From the NCBI RefSeq assembly GCF_026241895.1, contig NZ_JAPJIV010000019.1, positions 1-64,000 on the forward strand: 64,000 nucleotides of DNA, written 5' to 3'. The notes beneath the pieces are model-generated. The model worked only from the letters and a program-made list of their open reading frames with translations. It did not search any database and had not been told where the DNA came from. This document shows, piece after piece, positions 16,763-24,899 of this stretch. Numbering within the stretch: the first letter of the stretch is position 1; each line of letters opens with the position of its first letter. The translations under genes were made by a program, and so were the position numbers. The DNA comes from Pseudomonas sp. RIT-562 (GTDB taxonomy: Bacteria; Pseudomonadota; Gammaproteobacteria; Pseudomonadales; Pseudomonadaceae).

Positions 16763-17686
16763 ATGCCTATTTCATCTCAACGTTTCACGCGGGTGCTGCT
16801 GACTGGCCTGCTCGCCTGCCTGCTGACCCCACTGGCCACTGCTGACGAGGCCAAGCGCCTGCGCATCGGCATTACCCTGCATCCGTACTACAGCTACGTG
16901 GCAAACATCGTCGGCGATAAAGCCGAAGTGGTGCCATTGATTCCAGCCGGTTTTAACCCGCACGCCTACGAGCCACGAGCTGAAGACATCAAGCGTATCA
17001 GCGGGCTGGACGTGGTGGTGCTCAACGGGGTCGGCCATGACGACTTCGCCGACCGCATGATCGCTGCCAGCGAATCCCCGAACGTGGCCGTGATCGAAGC
17101 CAACGAAAACGTGCCGCTGCTGGCCGCTACCGGCGTGGCTGCCCGGGGGGCTGGCAAAGTCGTCAATCCGCACACGTTCCTGTCGATCAGCGCCTCGATC
17201 GCCCAGGTCAACAACATTGCCCGAGAACTCGGCAAACTTGATCCGGACAACGCCAAGACCTACACCCAGAACGCCCGCGCCTACGGCAAGCGCCTGCGGC
17301 AGATGCGCGCCGACGCCCTGGCGAAATTGACCGAAGCGCCCAATGCCGAGCTGCGAGTCGCCACCGTGCACGCCGCCTATGACTACCTGCTGCGCGAATT
17401 TGGCCTGGAGGTCACGGCGGTGGTCGAGCCTGCCCACGGTATCGAACCGAGTCCAAGCCAGTTGAAGAAAACCATCGACCAGTTGCGTGAGCTGGACGTA
17501 AAAGTGATTTTCTCCGAGATGGATTTCCCTTCGAGCTACGTCGACACCATCCAGCGCGAATCCGGGGTAAAGCTGTACCCGCTGTCGCACATTTCCTATG
17601 GCGAGTACACCGCCGACAAATATGAAAAAGAAATGACCGGCAACCTCAATACCGTGGTCCGGGCTATCCAGGAGTCCGGCGCATGA
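16763..17686 (+). CDS. fpvC: Periplasmic metal-binding protein FpvC
   Basis: The 307-residue protein is a cluster A-I (ZnuA/TroA type) solute-binding protein: signal peptide to about residue 27 (LTGLLACLLTPLATADE), then HPYYSYVANIVG, GFNPHAYEPRAEDI and LNGVGHDDFADRM with the expected metal-ligand His/Asp residues. In P. aeruginosa FpvC (PA2407) takes iron released from pyoverdine and hands it to the FpvDE transporter. The family more often binds Zn or Mn, so the iron role rests on the conserved operon. Its stop overlaps the start of fpvD. Confidence 0.88.
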   Translation: MPISSQRFTRVLLTGLLACLLTPLATADEAKRLRIGITLHPYYSYVANIVGDKAEVVPLIPAGFNPHAYEPRAEDIKRISGLDVVVLNGVGHDDFADRMIAASESPNVAVIEANENVPLLAATGVAARGAGKVVNPHTFLSISASIAQVNNIARELGKLDPDNAKTYTQNARAYGKRLRQMRADALAKLTEAPNAELRVATVHAAYDYLLREFGLEVTAVVEPAHGIEPSPSQLKKTIDQLRELDVKVIFSEMDFPSSYVDTIQRESGVKLYPLSHISYGEYTADKYEKEMTGNLNTVVRAIQESGA

Positions 17687-18426
17687 CTGTCCAGGAAACC
17701 TTGATTGCCCAAAGCGCCGGCCCGACCCTGGAGTTTGCCGATGTCAGCCTGACCCTCGGCCGCACCACGATCCTTGACCAGGTGACCTTCCAGGTCCAGC
17801 CCGGCAGCGTGCATGCATTGGTCGGCCCCAACGGTGGCGGCAAGAGTTCGCTGATCAAGACCCTGCTCGGGCAAATGCCCCACCAGGGTCGCCTGAGCCT
17901 GCAATGGCCGGGCACCCCGGGGACTATCGGCTACGTGCCGCAGGCCCTGGAATTTGATCGCGGCCTGCCGATGACCGTCGACGACTTCATGGCCGCGATG
18001 TGCCAACGTCGACCGGCCTTCCTGGGCTTGAGCAAGCATTACGCGGCAGCCATCGGCGATGCTCTGGAACGCGTCGGCATGCAGGACAAACGCAAGCGGC
18101 GCATGGGCGCCTTGTCCGGCGGCGAACGCCAGCGCGTACTGCTGGCGCAGGGGCTGATCCCGGCGCCGCAGTTGCTGGTGCTTGATGAACCCATGTCGGC
18201 ACTCGATGAGGCCGGAATCCGGGTGTTCGAACGACTCCTCGGAGACTGGCGCCAAAGTGGCATCACCGTGCTGTGGATCGAGCATGACCTGGAAGCCGTA
18301 GGCCGCCTGGCGGACCGGGTCACCGGACTCAACCGCCGGGTGCTGTTCGATGCCACGCCCAAGCAGGCACTGACACCGGAACGCTTGCTCACACTGTTTT
18401 CCACCCATCCACGGAGCGCTGCCTGA
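17683..18426 (+). CDS. fpvD: ABC transporter ATPase FpvD
   Basis: The 247-residue ATPase has Walker A GPNGGGKSSL (about residue 47), signature LSGGERQRVLLAQG, Walker B QLLVLDEPMSALDE and the switch His in WIEHDLEAVG. It belongs to the metal-type (ZnuC-like) ABC ATPases and is coupled by overlapping codons to fpvC and fpvE. It powers import of iron freed from ferripyoverdine in the periplasm. Confidence 0.9.
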   Translation: MTVQETLIAQSAGPTLEFADVSLTLGRTTILDQVTFQVQPGSVHALVGPNGGGKSSLIKTLLGQMPHQGRLSLQWPGTPGTIGYVPQALEFDRGLPMTVDDFMAAMCQRRPAFLGLSKHYAAAIGDALERVGMQDKRKRRMGALSGGERQRVLLAQGLIPAPQLLVLDEPMSALDEAGIRVFERLLGDWRQSGITVLWIEHDLEAVGRLADRVTGLNRRVLFDATPKQALTPERLLTLFSTHPRSAA

Positions 18427-19325
18427 TGAGCTATGAAGCCTTTCGTCTGATGGTTCAGGGCTGGGCCTCGTCGGGCTACCTGCCGGAAGCGCTGGCCTAC
18501 GGGTTCGTGGTCAACGCGCTGCTGGCCGGCTTGCTGATCGGGCCGGTACTGGGCGGCCTGGGCACCCTGGTGGTGGTCAAGCGCTTTGCGTTTTTCTCCG
18601 AAGCGGTCGGTCACGCGGCTCTGACCGGGGTGGCCGTCGGCATTCTGCTGGGTGAACCGTACACCGGGCCGTACGGCAGCCTGTTCGGCTACTGCCTGCT
18701 GTTCGGTATCCTGCTCAATTATTTGCGCAACCGCACCGGGCTGTCACCGGATACGCTGATCGGCGTGTTCCTCTCCGTTTCACTGGCCCTGGGTGCCAGC
18801 CTGCTGTTGATCCTGGCCGGCAAGATCAACGTGCACATCCTTGAAAACGTCCTGTTCGGCTCGGTACTGACAGTCAACGGCAATGATCTGCTGGTGCTGG
18901 CCATTGTCGGTTCGCTGGTGATGGCCCTGGCCTTGCCGCTGTACAACCGGATCATGCTCGCCAGCTTCAACCCGCAGCTGGCAGCGGTACGCGGGGTGGC
19001 AGTGAAGACCCTCGATTACCTGTTCGTGATCCTGGTAACCCTGATCACCGTGGCCGCAGTGAAAGTCATCGGCGCCATTCTGGTCGGAGCCCTGCTGGTC
19101 ATCCCGGCAGCGGCTGCACGTTTGCTCAGCCAGTCGCTCAAGGGCTTTTTCTGGTGCTCGGTGCTGATCGCCACGGTCAGTACCCTGTGCGGCATTCTCG
19201 CGCCGATCGTGTTTGACCTGCCTATTCCATCCGGTGCCGCGATCATCCTGGTGGCCGGCATCGCCTTTGCCCTGGCCGCCATTGCCCGTGGCGTCGTGCC
19301 TAGCCTGAAAGGGAATATCGGATAA
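18426..19325 (+). CDS. fpvE: ABC transporter permease FpvE
   Basis: The 299-residue protein has eight or nine membrane segments of the ABC-3 (ZnuB/MntB) family, including the coupling region FFSEAVGHAALTGVAVG and the conserved VKVIGAILVGALLVIPAAAARLL near residue 215. It forms the inner-membrane channel with FpvD. Its ATG overlaps the fpvD stop by one base. Confidence 0.9.
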   Translation: MSYEAFRLMVQGWASSGYLPEALAYGFVVNALLAGLLIGPVLGGLGTLVVVKRFAFFSEAVGHAALTGVAVGILLGEPYTGPYGSLFGYCLLFGILLNYLRNRTGLSPDTLIGVFLSVSLALGASLLLILAGKINVHILENVLFGSVLTVNGNDLLVLAIVGSLVMALALPLYNRIMLASFNPQLAAVRGVAVKTLDYLFVILVTLITVAAVKVIGAILVGALLVIPAAAARLLSQSLKGFFWCSVLIATVSTLCGILAPIVFDLPIPSGAAIILVAGIAFALAAIARGVVPSLKGNIG

Positions 19326-20228
19326 ATGACTTTTACCTTGCGTCAACTGACCCTGGCCGTCGCCCTGTGCGCCCTGGCCAACCCTGTATTCGCGGCTGAC
19401 AGCGCAAAACCGCTGCGAGTCCTGGCCTCGTTGCCGATTACCTATGGCTTGGGCGAAGTGTTGCTCAAAGGCACCAACGTCCAGCTCGAACGAGCCGCGC
19501 CGGCGAACCTGCCCGGCAGCCGGCAGACCGCCTACTTCACCGGCCGAGGTGCACCGGCGCTGGCCAAGCTGGCGTCCGATGCCGATGCAGTGATCGGCCT
19601 GCGCTCGCTGTGGTCCGACGACCCGCTCTACCCGATGTCCCGGCGCAGCAACATTCGAGTGGTTGAAGTCGACGCCGCCCGGCCGGTGGACGGCGCCCTG
19701 CCCGGCATCGCGGTTCAGCCAGGCAACAAGGTGGACGGCCTCAACAGCCAGCCGTGGTTTTCCAGCAACAACATGGGGCGCATGGCGGATGTGATGGCGG
19801 CTGACCTGGTGCGCCTGGCACCCACCGCCAAGCCGGTGATCGAGGCCAACCTGGCGACGCTCAAACAGCGTCTGCTGAAATTCAACGCCGACAGCGAAGC
19901 GCGCCTGGCCGCTGCTGACAATCTCAGCGTCATGAGTCTGAGCGACCATTTTGGTTACCTGATTGGTGGGCTCAATCTGGAGTTGGTTGGACAGGACGCA
20001 CGGCCGGATGCCGAGTGGACACCTGAGGCACTGAAGACATTGTCTGCGACGCTCAAGGACAATGACGTGGCGCTGGTGTTGCACCATCGGCAGCCGTCAG
20101 AGGCTGTGAAGGCGGCGATTGCCGAGGCCGGCAGTCGGTTGGTGGTTTTAAGCACCGATGCCGTGGACCCGGTCGCTGAGCTGGAAGGAAATGTGGATTT
20201 GGTGATCAAGGGGTTGAGCGGGGCTTGA
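19326..20228 (+). CDS. fpvF: Periplasmic pyoverdine/iron-binding protein FpvF
   Basis: The 300-residue protein is a second ZnuA-like periplasmic binding protein with signal peptide (LTLAVALCALANPVFAAD) and two lobes joined by a helix. It keeps AYFTGRGAPALAKLASDADAVIG but lacks the clear triple-His site of FpvC. In P. aeruginosa FpvF (PA2410) binds ferripyoverdine and FpvC during iron transfer. It starts directly after the fpvE stop and ends the operon; a REP and a strong bidirectional terminator follow. Confidence 0.87.
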   Translation: MTFTLRQLTLAVALCALANPVFAADSAKPLRVLASLPITYGLGEVLLKGTNVQLERAAPANLPGSRQTAYFTGRGAPALAKLASDADAVIGLRSLWSDDPLYPMSRRSNIRVVEVDAARPVDGALPGIAVQPGNKVDGLNSQPWFSSNNMGRMADVMAADLVRLAPTAKPVIEANLATLKQRLLKFNADSEARLAAADNLSVMSLSDHFGYLIGGLNLELVGQDARPDAEWTPEALKTLSATLKDNDVALVLHHRQPSEAVKAAIAEAGSRLVVLSTDAVDPVAELEGNVDLVIKGLSGA

Positions 20229-20252
20229 CCTTAATGGGACCGCGTCATCGTT

Positions 20253-20277
20253 CATCGCGAGCAGGCTCGCTCCTACA
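20253..20277. repeat. Single REP sequence
   Basis: CATCGCGAGCAGGCTCGCTCCTACA is a typical P. fluorescens-type REP unit with an internal GAGC..GCTC palindrome. It lies after fpvF and before the terminator. Confidence 0.75.
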
Positions 20278-20301
20278 CATGCAACGCCCACCTCACAGGT
20301 G

Positions 20302-20340
20302 AAAAAGCCCGCTGACTGTCACCAGTCCAGCGGGCTTTTT
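20302..20340. terminator. Bidirectional rho-independent terminator
   Basis: AGCCCGCTG and CAGCGGGCT form the base of a long stem flanked by A5 on the left and T5 on the right, so it works in both directions. It separates fpvF (+) from the MbtH-like gene (-). Confidence 0.9.
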
Positions 20341-20353
20341 ATTACCGGCAGCC

Positions 20354-20581
20354 TCAGTGAACTGCAGCCGCCTGCTCATCCATCTTCTTGCGCAGGCTCA
20401 GCGGGCGCATATCCGTCCAGGTCTCCTCAATATAGGCCAGGCACTCCTTTTTCAGGCCGCTCTTGCCCACGGTACGCCAACCTTCCGGCACGGCCTTGTA
20501 GTCGGGCCAGATCGAATACTGTTCTTCGTGGTTGACCACGACTTGAAAAAGGATGTCCTCGCGGTCGAATACTGACGTCAT
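20354..20581 (-). CDS. MbtH-like protein, NRPS adenylation-domain partner
   Basis: The 75-residue protein matches the MbtH family over its full length: FDREDILFQVVVNHEEQYSIW, then PEGWRTVGKSG and the SxWTDMRPLSLR-like end with the conserved Trp residues. MbtH proteins bind adenylation domains and are needed for activity or folding of pyoverdine NRPSs; the P. aeruginosa equivalent is PA2412, also next to pvdH. The ATG at 20581 follows GGAGAACCACC. Its own PvdS promoter lies 60 bases upstream, overlapping the pvdH stop. Confidence 0.93.
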   Translation of the reverse strand: MTSVFDREDILFQVVVNHEEQYSIWPDYKAVPEGWRTVGKSGLKKECLAYIEETWTDMRPLSLRKKMDEQAAAVH

Positions 20582-20640
20582 GGTGGTTCTCCATCGATGA
20601 AAGATGGGCTGCACATGAGTACAGCCGTTATGTAGAAGGT

Positions 20641-20664
20641 ACGTTCGGGGAGCTGAAAAATTTA
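20641..20664 (-). promoter_or_regulatory. PvdS (iron-starvation sigma) promoter of the MbtH-like gene
   Basis: On the minus strand TAAAT (plus 20660-20664) and CGT (plus 20641-20643) are separated by 16 bp, an exact match to the PvdS pattern TAAAT-N16-CGT, with CTC preceding the TAAAT. The TAA of the -35 element is also the stop codon of pvdH. Confidence 0.85.
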
Positions 20665-22074
20665 GAGACTGTCGGTGGCAGCGGCCATGGCTCGGCCAAA
20701 GATTTCGGCCACCTGATCGATCTCGCTGGCAGTAATCACCAGCGGTGGCAGGAAGCGCACCACGGCGCCATGCCGCCCACCCAACTCGAGGATCAGGCCA
20801 CGCTTGAGACACTCTCGCTGCACCAGCGGAGCGAGCCGGGCAAAGACCGGTGGATGGCCCTGGGCGTCCGGCAGTCCCGAGGGATCGACCAGTTCTACCC
20901 CGAGCATCAAGCCTCGGCCACGTATGTCACCCAACTGCGGAAAATCGCGCTGCAGGATGCGCAAGTGTTCGCTCAGGCGCTCGCCCATGGCAGTGGCGTG
21001 CTCGCAAACCTTGTGCTCGGTCAGGTAGCGCATCACCGCAGACCCGGCGGCCATCGCCATCTGGTTACCGCGGAAAGTCCCGGCGTGGGCACCCGGCAGC
21101 CAGGTGTCGAGCCAGTCCCGGTAGACCACCACGGCCAATGGCAGGCTGCCGCCGATGGCCTTGGACATCACCACCACGTCCGGAATGATCCCGGCATGCT
21201 CGAAGGCAAACATCTTGCCAGTGCGCGCAAACCCACTCTGGATCTCGTCGACAATCAACGCCACGCCGGCTTTTTCGGTTATGCGGCGCAAGCCACGCAG
21301 CCAGTCGAGATCAGCCGGAATCACCCCGCCCTCGCCCTGCACCGCCTCGACTATCACCGCCGCGGGCAACTGCACGCCAGCTTCCGGATCACTCAACAGG
21401 TTTTCCAGATAACTCAGGTTGACCTTGACCCCTTGAGCACCGCCAAGCCCGAACGGGCAACGGTAATCGTAGGGATAGGGCATGAACTGCACCCCGCTGC
21501 CGAGCAAGGCAGCCATGGGTTTTTTCGGGGCCAGGCTGCCCATCAGGCTCAGCGCGCCCTGACTCATGCCGTGGTAACCGCCTTGAAACGACAGCACGGT
21601 GCTGCGCCCGGTGGCGGTGCGCACCAGTTTCAACGCGGCCTCTACAGCGTCGGTGCCGGTAGGGCCGCAGAACTGGATTTTTGCCTCGCCAGCCAACGCC
21701 GGTGGCAGCAGGGCGAACAGGTCCTGGACGAACTGGTCTTTCACCGGGGTCGTCAGGTCGAGGGTATGTAACGGCAATTCATCGGCCAGCACCTGCTGGA
21801 TCGCCTCAATCACTACCGCATGATTGTGCCCCAGGGCCAGCGTGCCAGCGCCCGCGAGGCAGTCGATGAAACGGCGACCTTCAACATCCTCGACATAAAT
21901 ACCCTTGGCCCGCTTGAGCGCCAGCGGGATGCGCCGTGGATAGCTGCGGGCATTGGACTCCTGCCGGGTCTGTCGCGCCAGCAACGGCGACTCGTTGAAC
22001 TGATAAAGCGTTTCGGCCGGCGCCGGGGCGACCCGCGTCGACTGATCTTGCACAAGGCTGGTAGCGACTGACAT
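20662..22074 (-). CDS. pvdH: L-2,4-diaminobutyrate:2-oxoglutarate aminotransferase
   Basis: The 470-residue class III aminotransferase makes L-2,4-diaminobutyrate from aspartate semialdehyde; PvdL incorporates Dab into the chromophore precursor. Features are CLAGAGTLALGHNH, the PLP-binding GPTGTDAVEAALKLVRTATGR, VDEIQSGFARTGKMFAFEHAG and the lysine in DVVVMSKAIGGSLPL (about residue 300). The N-terminal QFNESPLLARQTRQESNARS is typical of the PvdH/Dat family. I use the ATG at 22074 since the PvdS promoter lies just upstream and the longer frame adds family-unlike residues. Confidence 0.95.
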   Translation of the reverse strand: MSVATSLVQDQSTRVAPAPAETLYQFNESPLLARQTRQESNARSYPRRIPLALKRAKGIYVEDVEGRRFIDCLAGAGTLALGHNHAVVIEAIQQVLADELPLHTLDLTTPVKDQFVQDLFALLPPALAGEAKIQFCGPTGTDAVEAALKLVRTATGRSTVLSFQGGYHGMSQGALSLMGSLAPKKPMAALLGSGVQFMPYPYDYRCPFGLGGAQGVKVNLSYLENLLSDPEAGVQLPAAVIVEAVQGEGGVIPADLDWLRGLRRITEKAGVALIVDEIQSGFARTGKMFAFEHAGIIPDVVVMSKAIGGSLPLAVVVYRDWLDTWLPGAHAGTFRGNQMAMAAGSAVMRYLTEHKVCEHATAMGERLSEHLRILQRDFPQLGDIRGRGLMLGVELVDPSGLPDAQGHPPVFARLAPLVQRECLKRGLILELGGRHGAVVRFLPPLVITASEIDQVAEIFGRAMAAATDSL

Positions 22075-22110
22075 CTCTCGACCCCTCAAAAAGGTTTTCC
22101 TGTTGTGGAA

Positions 22111-22134
22111 ACGCTTCACGCGGCCGAGGATTTA
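22111..22134 (-). promoter_or_regulatory. PvdS promoter of pvdH
   Basis: On the minus strand TCTAAATCC places TAAAT at plus 22130-22134, and CGT at plus 22111-22113 follows after exactly 16 bp. It overlaps the last six codons of the upstream GNAT gene, and transcription would begin about 30 bases before the pvdH start codon. Confidence 0.88.
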
Positions 22135-22637
22135 GACCCTTGGTCAGCTTTTGCTGCAGGCGACGACAGCCCTTTGCGCATGGGAATGGCCTGCAGGCCG
22201 GCGACCTTGAATGCCGGGGCGCAGGGTCGGTAGCCCAGATGCCGGTAAAATCCCTCACCGGTGAGCGTACTGTTGAGTTGTACGTGGCCCAGCCCATGCC
22301 CGATCAACCAGCTCTCCAGATCACCTACCAACGCCTGCCCCGCCCCCCGGCGAAACCATTCCGGCTGAACGTAACAGAACGCCAGTTTGCCGTTGATCGC
22401 AGCCATGGCGGCCCCCACCGGCTTGTCCTGTAGCAGGGCAATGTTGAGATATAAACGCGGGTCAGTGAGCCAGGCCATCACATGCCTGACGGTTTTGCTG
22501 TGGGTCCAGGTGGCGACGGTTTGGGGATCGTTGCGGTGATCGATGGCACAGCCAACGCGGATCGAGCGCTCGACTATCCGGCAGATGATGCCGGCATCGG
22601 CGGGGGTTGCCTTGCAGACATGCAGGGATGCTTCCAT
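22116..22637 (-). CDS. GNAT-family N-acetyltransferase
   Basis: The 173-residue protein has the GNAT fold with the acetyl-CoA pyrophosphate loop region QPEWFRRGAGQALVGDLESW (R/Q-x-x-G-x-G/A type) near residue 100 and a C-terminal NSTLTGEGFYRHLGY motif. The start KATPADAGIICRIVERSI is typical. The substrate is unknown. It ends 41 bases before pvdH on the same strand, but the PvdS promoter in its 3' end suggests pvdH is transcribed separately. A pyoverdine role is not supported by sequence. Confidence 0.82.
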   Translation of the reverse strand: MEASLHVCKATPADAGIICRIVERSIRVGCAIDHRNDPQTVATWTHSKTVRHVMAWLTDPRLYLNIALLQDKPVGAAMAAINGKLAFCYVQPEWFRRGAGQALVGDLESWLIGHGLGHVQLNSTLTGEGFYRHLGYRPCAPAFKVAGLQAIPMRKGLSSPAAKADQGSKSSAA

Positions 22638-22744
22638 GGCGCCAGTACCTCAATCCATTGAGTCAAAACCGGCAAGGACGATAGCGCTACGAGGGCTGCA
22701 TGCCTATCGCATAGACGTTACTTCTGATGTGTAACCGGGTCCGC

Positions 22745-24067
22745 TCAGGCCGGCTGCAACGGCATCGTCAGCTCGACCCGCAGGCCGTCCGGCTGGCTGT
22801 CGAACTTCAGCGTGCACCCGCAGCGCTGGACGATCGCCTGGACAATCGCCAGCCCCAGGCCACAACCGGTGCTTTGGCCATTGCGCCAGAAACGCTGGGT
22901 CAGGTGCTGCAGATCATCCTCGGCGATACCCGGGCCGTGATCGCGGACCACGAACTGCACTCGATTTTCGACGGTTTCCACGCTGAGCTCTATCGGGCCA
23001 TTGTCAGGCGTATGGCGCAGCGCGTTGTCCAGCAGATTACGCAGCGCGGCAATCGACAACACCGCCGGCATTTGCACCGGTGCCACAGAAAGCCGTGTTG
23101 GCGCCTTGAGCCTGATCCGCTGGCGATCGCCGCTGGCAGCGTCCTGAATCGCCAGCTTGGCCACCTGTTCGGCATTGCATTGCACGCCGTCATCGAACGA
23201 CAGGCTGCCTTCGACCCGCGCCAGCAGCAGCAACTGTTCGAGAGTGCGGTGCAGGCGGTCGGCGCCCTCCTCCGCCCGGGCCAGGGACTGGTCTCGAGCC
23301 GCGCCGTCGGTCATGCGCGCGACCTGCAGGTGAGTCTTGATTGCCGTCAATGGGCTGCGCAACTCGTGGGCCGCGTCGCCGGTGAGGCGCCGCTCGCGCT
23401 CGATGGTCTTGCCGATCCGTTGCAGCAACTGATTCTGGGTGTCCAGCAGTGGCTGCAATTCGCTGGGCAGCGGCTGGATCTGCAACGGTTCCAGGGAGTC
23501 GGCGCTGCGCCGCATCAGGGCATCGCGCATGCGATTGAGCGGCGCCAAGCCCTGGCCGATCCCCAGCCACAGCAGGCACAGGCAGCCGAGCAAAGCCACG
23601 CCGACCGGTACCGAGGCCGCCAGCAGGATCGACATGTTCAAGGCTTCGCGCTCGATCTGCCGGTCGGCCGTGGTGATGCGCAGATCACCCCGAACCAGGG
23701 TAAAACTGCGCCAGGGCGCGCCATCGATCATCTGGTCATGAAAACCCAGCTTCTCGGCTTCCAGGGTCTGCTGTGGATCGGTATGACTGCGGGCCAGGAT
23801 CTCGCCGCGCAGTGAACTGACCTGGCAGGCCATGCCGCCCGGGATGTTCAATTGTTCTGCACTGAAATGGGTGCCCTCGCCCTTGCTCGGCAGCGCCGGC
23901 AGTTGCTCCATCAGGCCCGCGACCATTCGCGCGGAAGCCACCAGGCGCTGGTCGAGGGAAAACATCATCTGGTTGCGCAGATCGCTGAGCATCCAGGCTG
24001 CCGCCAGGGCCCAGATCAGCGCGAACGCCGCGCCCAGGGTCAGGCTCAGGCGCAAACGCAGGCTCAT
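22745..24067 (-). CDS. Two-component sensor histidine kinase (QseC/TctE-like)
   Basis: The 440-residue inner-membrane kinase has two membrane segments (residues about 7-27 and about 155-180) bracketing a periplasmic sensor domain, then HAMP, the dimerisation box DAAHELRSPLTAIKTHL with the phospho-His (about residue 245), and the ATPase with N box LRNLLDNALRHTPDNG and G boxes DHGPGIAEDDL and GCGLGLAIVQAI. Its ATG overlaps the stop of the response regulator gene (ATGA). The divergent dsbD-tlpA-dsbG genes are the probable target; P. aeruginosa has the same set at PA2476-PA2480. Confidence 0.9.
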   Translation of the reverse strand: MSLRLRLSLTLGAAFALIWALAAAWMLSDLRNQMMFSLDQRLVASARMVAGLMEQLPALPSKGEGTHFSAEQLNIPGGMACQVSSLRGEILARSHTDPQQTLEAEKLGFHDQMIDGAPWRSFTLVRGDLRITTADRQIEREALNMSILLAASVPVGVALLGCLCLLWLGIGQGLAPLNRMRDALMRRSADSLEPLQIQPLPSELQPLLDTQNQLLQRIGKTIERERRLTGDAAHELRSPLTAIKTHLQVARMTDGAARDQSLARAEEGADRLHRTLEQLLLLARVEGSLSFDDGVQCNAEQVAKLAIQDAASGDRQRIRLKAPTRLSVAPVQMPAVLSIAALRNLLDNALRHTPDNGPIELSVETVENRVQFVVRDHGPGIAEDDLQHLTQRFWRNGQSTGCGLGLAIVQAIVQRCGCTLKFDSQPDGLRVELTMPLQPA

Positions 24068-24747
24068 CACTTCGATCGATCTCCACTGTCCGCCGGCCCC
24101 AGGCGGTAACCCAGGCCCCGCACCGTCTCGACGATGCCGTTACCGAGTTTGCGCCGCAGGTGATGGATGTGCACGTTCAAGGCATTGCTTTCCAGCTCAT
24201 CGTTGAAGCCATAGACACTGTCTTTAAGCTGTTCGGTGGAGAGTACCCGGCCGCGGTTGTGCAGCAGGGCCTGCAACAGCGACTGCTCACGCCGTGACAA
24301 ATCTACCGGCTGACCGCCCAGGGTGGTTTCGCGGCTGCTCGGATCGTACGTCAACGCGCCATGCTCGATCAGGTTGACGCTGCGCCCCGCCACTCGGCGC
24401 AACAAGGTATGCAGGCGCGCGGCCAATTCACGCAGGTCGAATGGCTTGAGCAGGTAATCGTCGGCGCCCGCCTGAAGGCCGTCGACCCGGTCCGTCACCG
24501 AATCACGGGCAGTCAGGATCAGCACCGGAATCTCCAGGCCGTTGTGACGCAACTGCTGCAACAGCTTCAGGCCGTCTTCGTCGGGCAGGCCGAGATCAAG
24601 CACCATGACATCGAACTCGGCGACTTTGAGCATTGCCCGGGCAGCAGACGCTGTAGCCACGTGCTCCACCGTCAAGCCCTGCGCGGTGAGGCCGGCGACT
24701 ATGCCGCTGGCGATCAGCTCATCGTCTTCGCATACCAGTACGTGCAT
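24067..24747 (-). CDS. OmpR-family response regulator
   Basis: The 226-residue protein has a receiver domain (acidic pair EDDE near residue 7, phospho-Asp in VMVLDLGLPDEDG at about residue 51, Thr in LILTARDS, Lys in YLLKPFDL) and a winged-helix output domain (SRREQSLLQALLHNRGRVLS, then ESNALNVHIHHLRRKLG). It precedes and overlaps the kinase gene. A direct repeat before the divergent dsbD gene (24834-24851) has the 11-bp period expected for an OmpR-type binding site. Confidence 0.93.
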   Translation of the reverse strand: MHVLVCEDDELIASGIVAGLTAQGLTVEHVATASAARAMLKVAEFDVMVLDLGLPDEDGLKLLQQLRHNGLEIPVLILTARDSVTDRVDGLQAGADDYLLKPFDLRELAARLHTLLRRVAGRSVNLIEHGALTYDPSSRETTLGGQPVDLSRREQSLLQALLHNRGRVLSTEQLKDSVYGFNDELESNALNVHIHHLRRKLGNGIVETVRGLGYRLGPADSGDRSK

Positions 24748-24833
24748 AGTGAGTACCTGAAAAGAAACCGATTAGGCCTGTGGCCGATTAAGCGGACATT
24801 ATGCCGCAAGCGCCGTCGCGACAAGGCCGTGCC

Positions 24834-24851
24834 GGTTAATCATCGGTTAAT
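24834..24851. promoter_or_regulatory. Direct repeat, candidate response-regulator site
   Basis: GGTTAAT occurs at 24834-24840 and again at 24845-24851, an 11-bp period that places both on one face of the helix, as OmpR/QseB-type regulators require. It lies 50-65 bases before the dsbD start. CGATTA-type copies occur further upstream. Confidence 0.45.
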
Positions 24852-24899
24852 CGCCGTCTCTCATCCTGCCCCCCAATTGCACAGGGATAAGGCTTACCC

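Noticed and set aside
22116..22637. GNAT protein as a pyoverdine-modifying enzyme
   Set aside because: It is only adjacent; pvdH has its own PvdS promoter inside the GNAT 3' end, and no PvdS site was seen before the GNAT gene.
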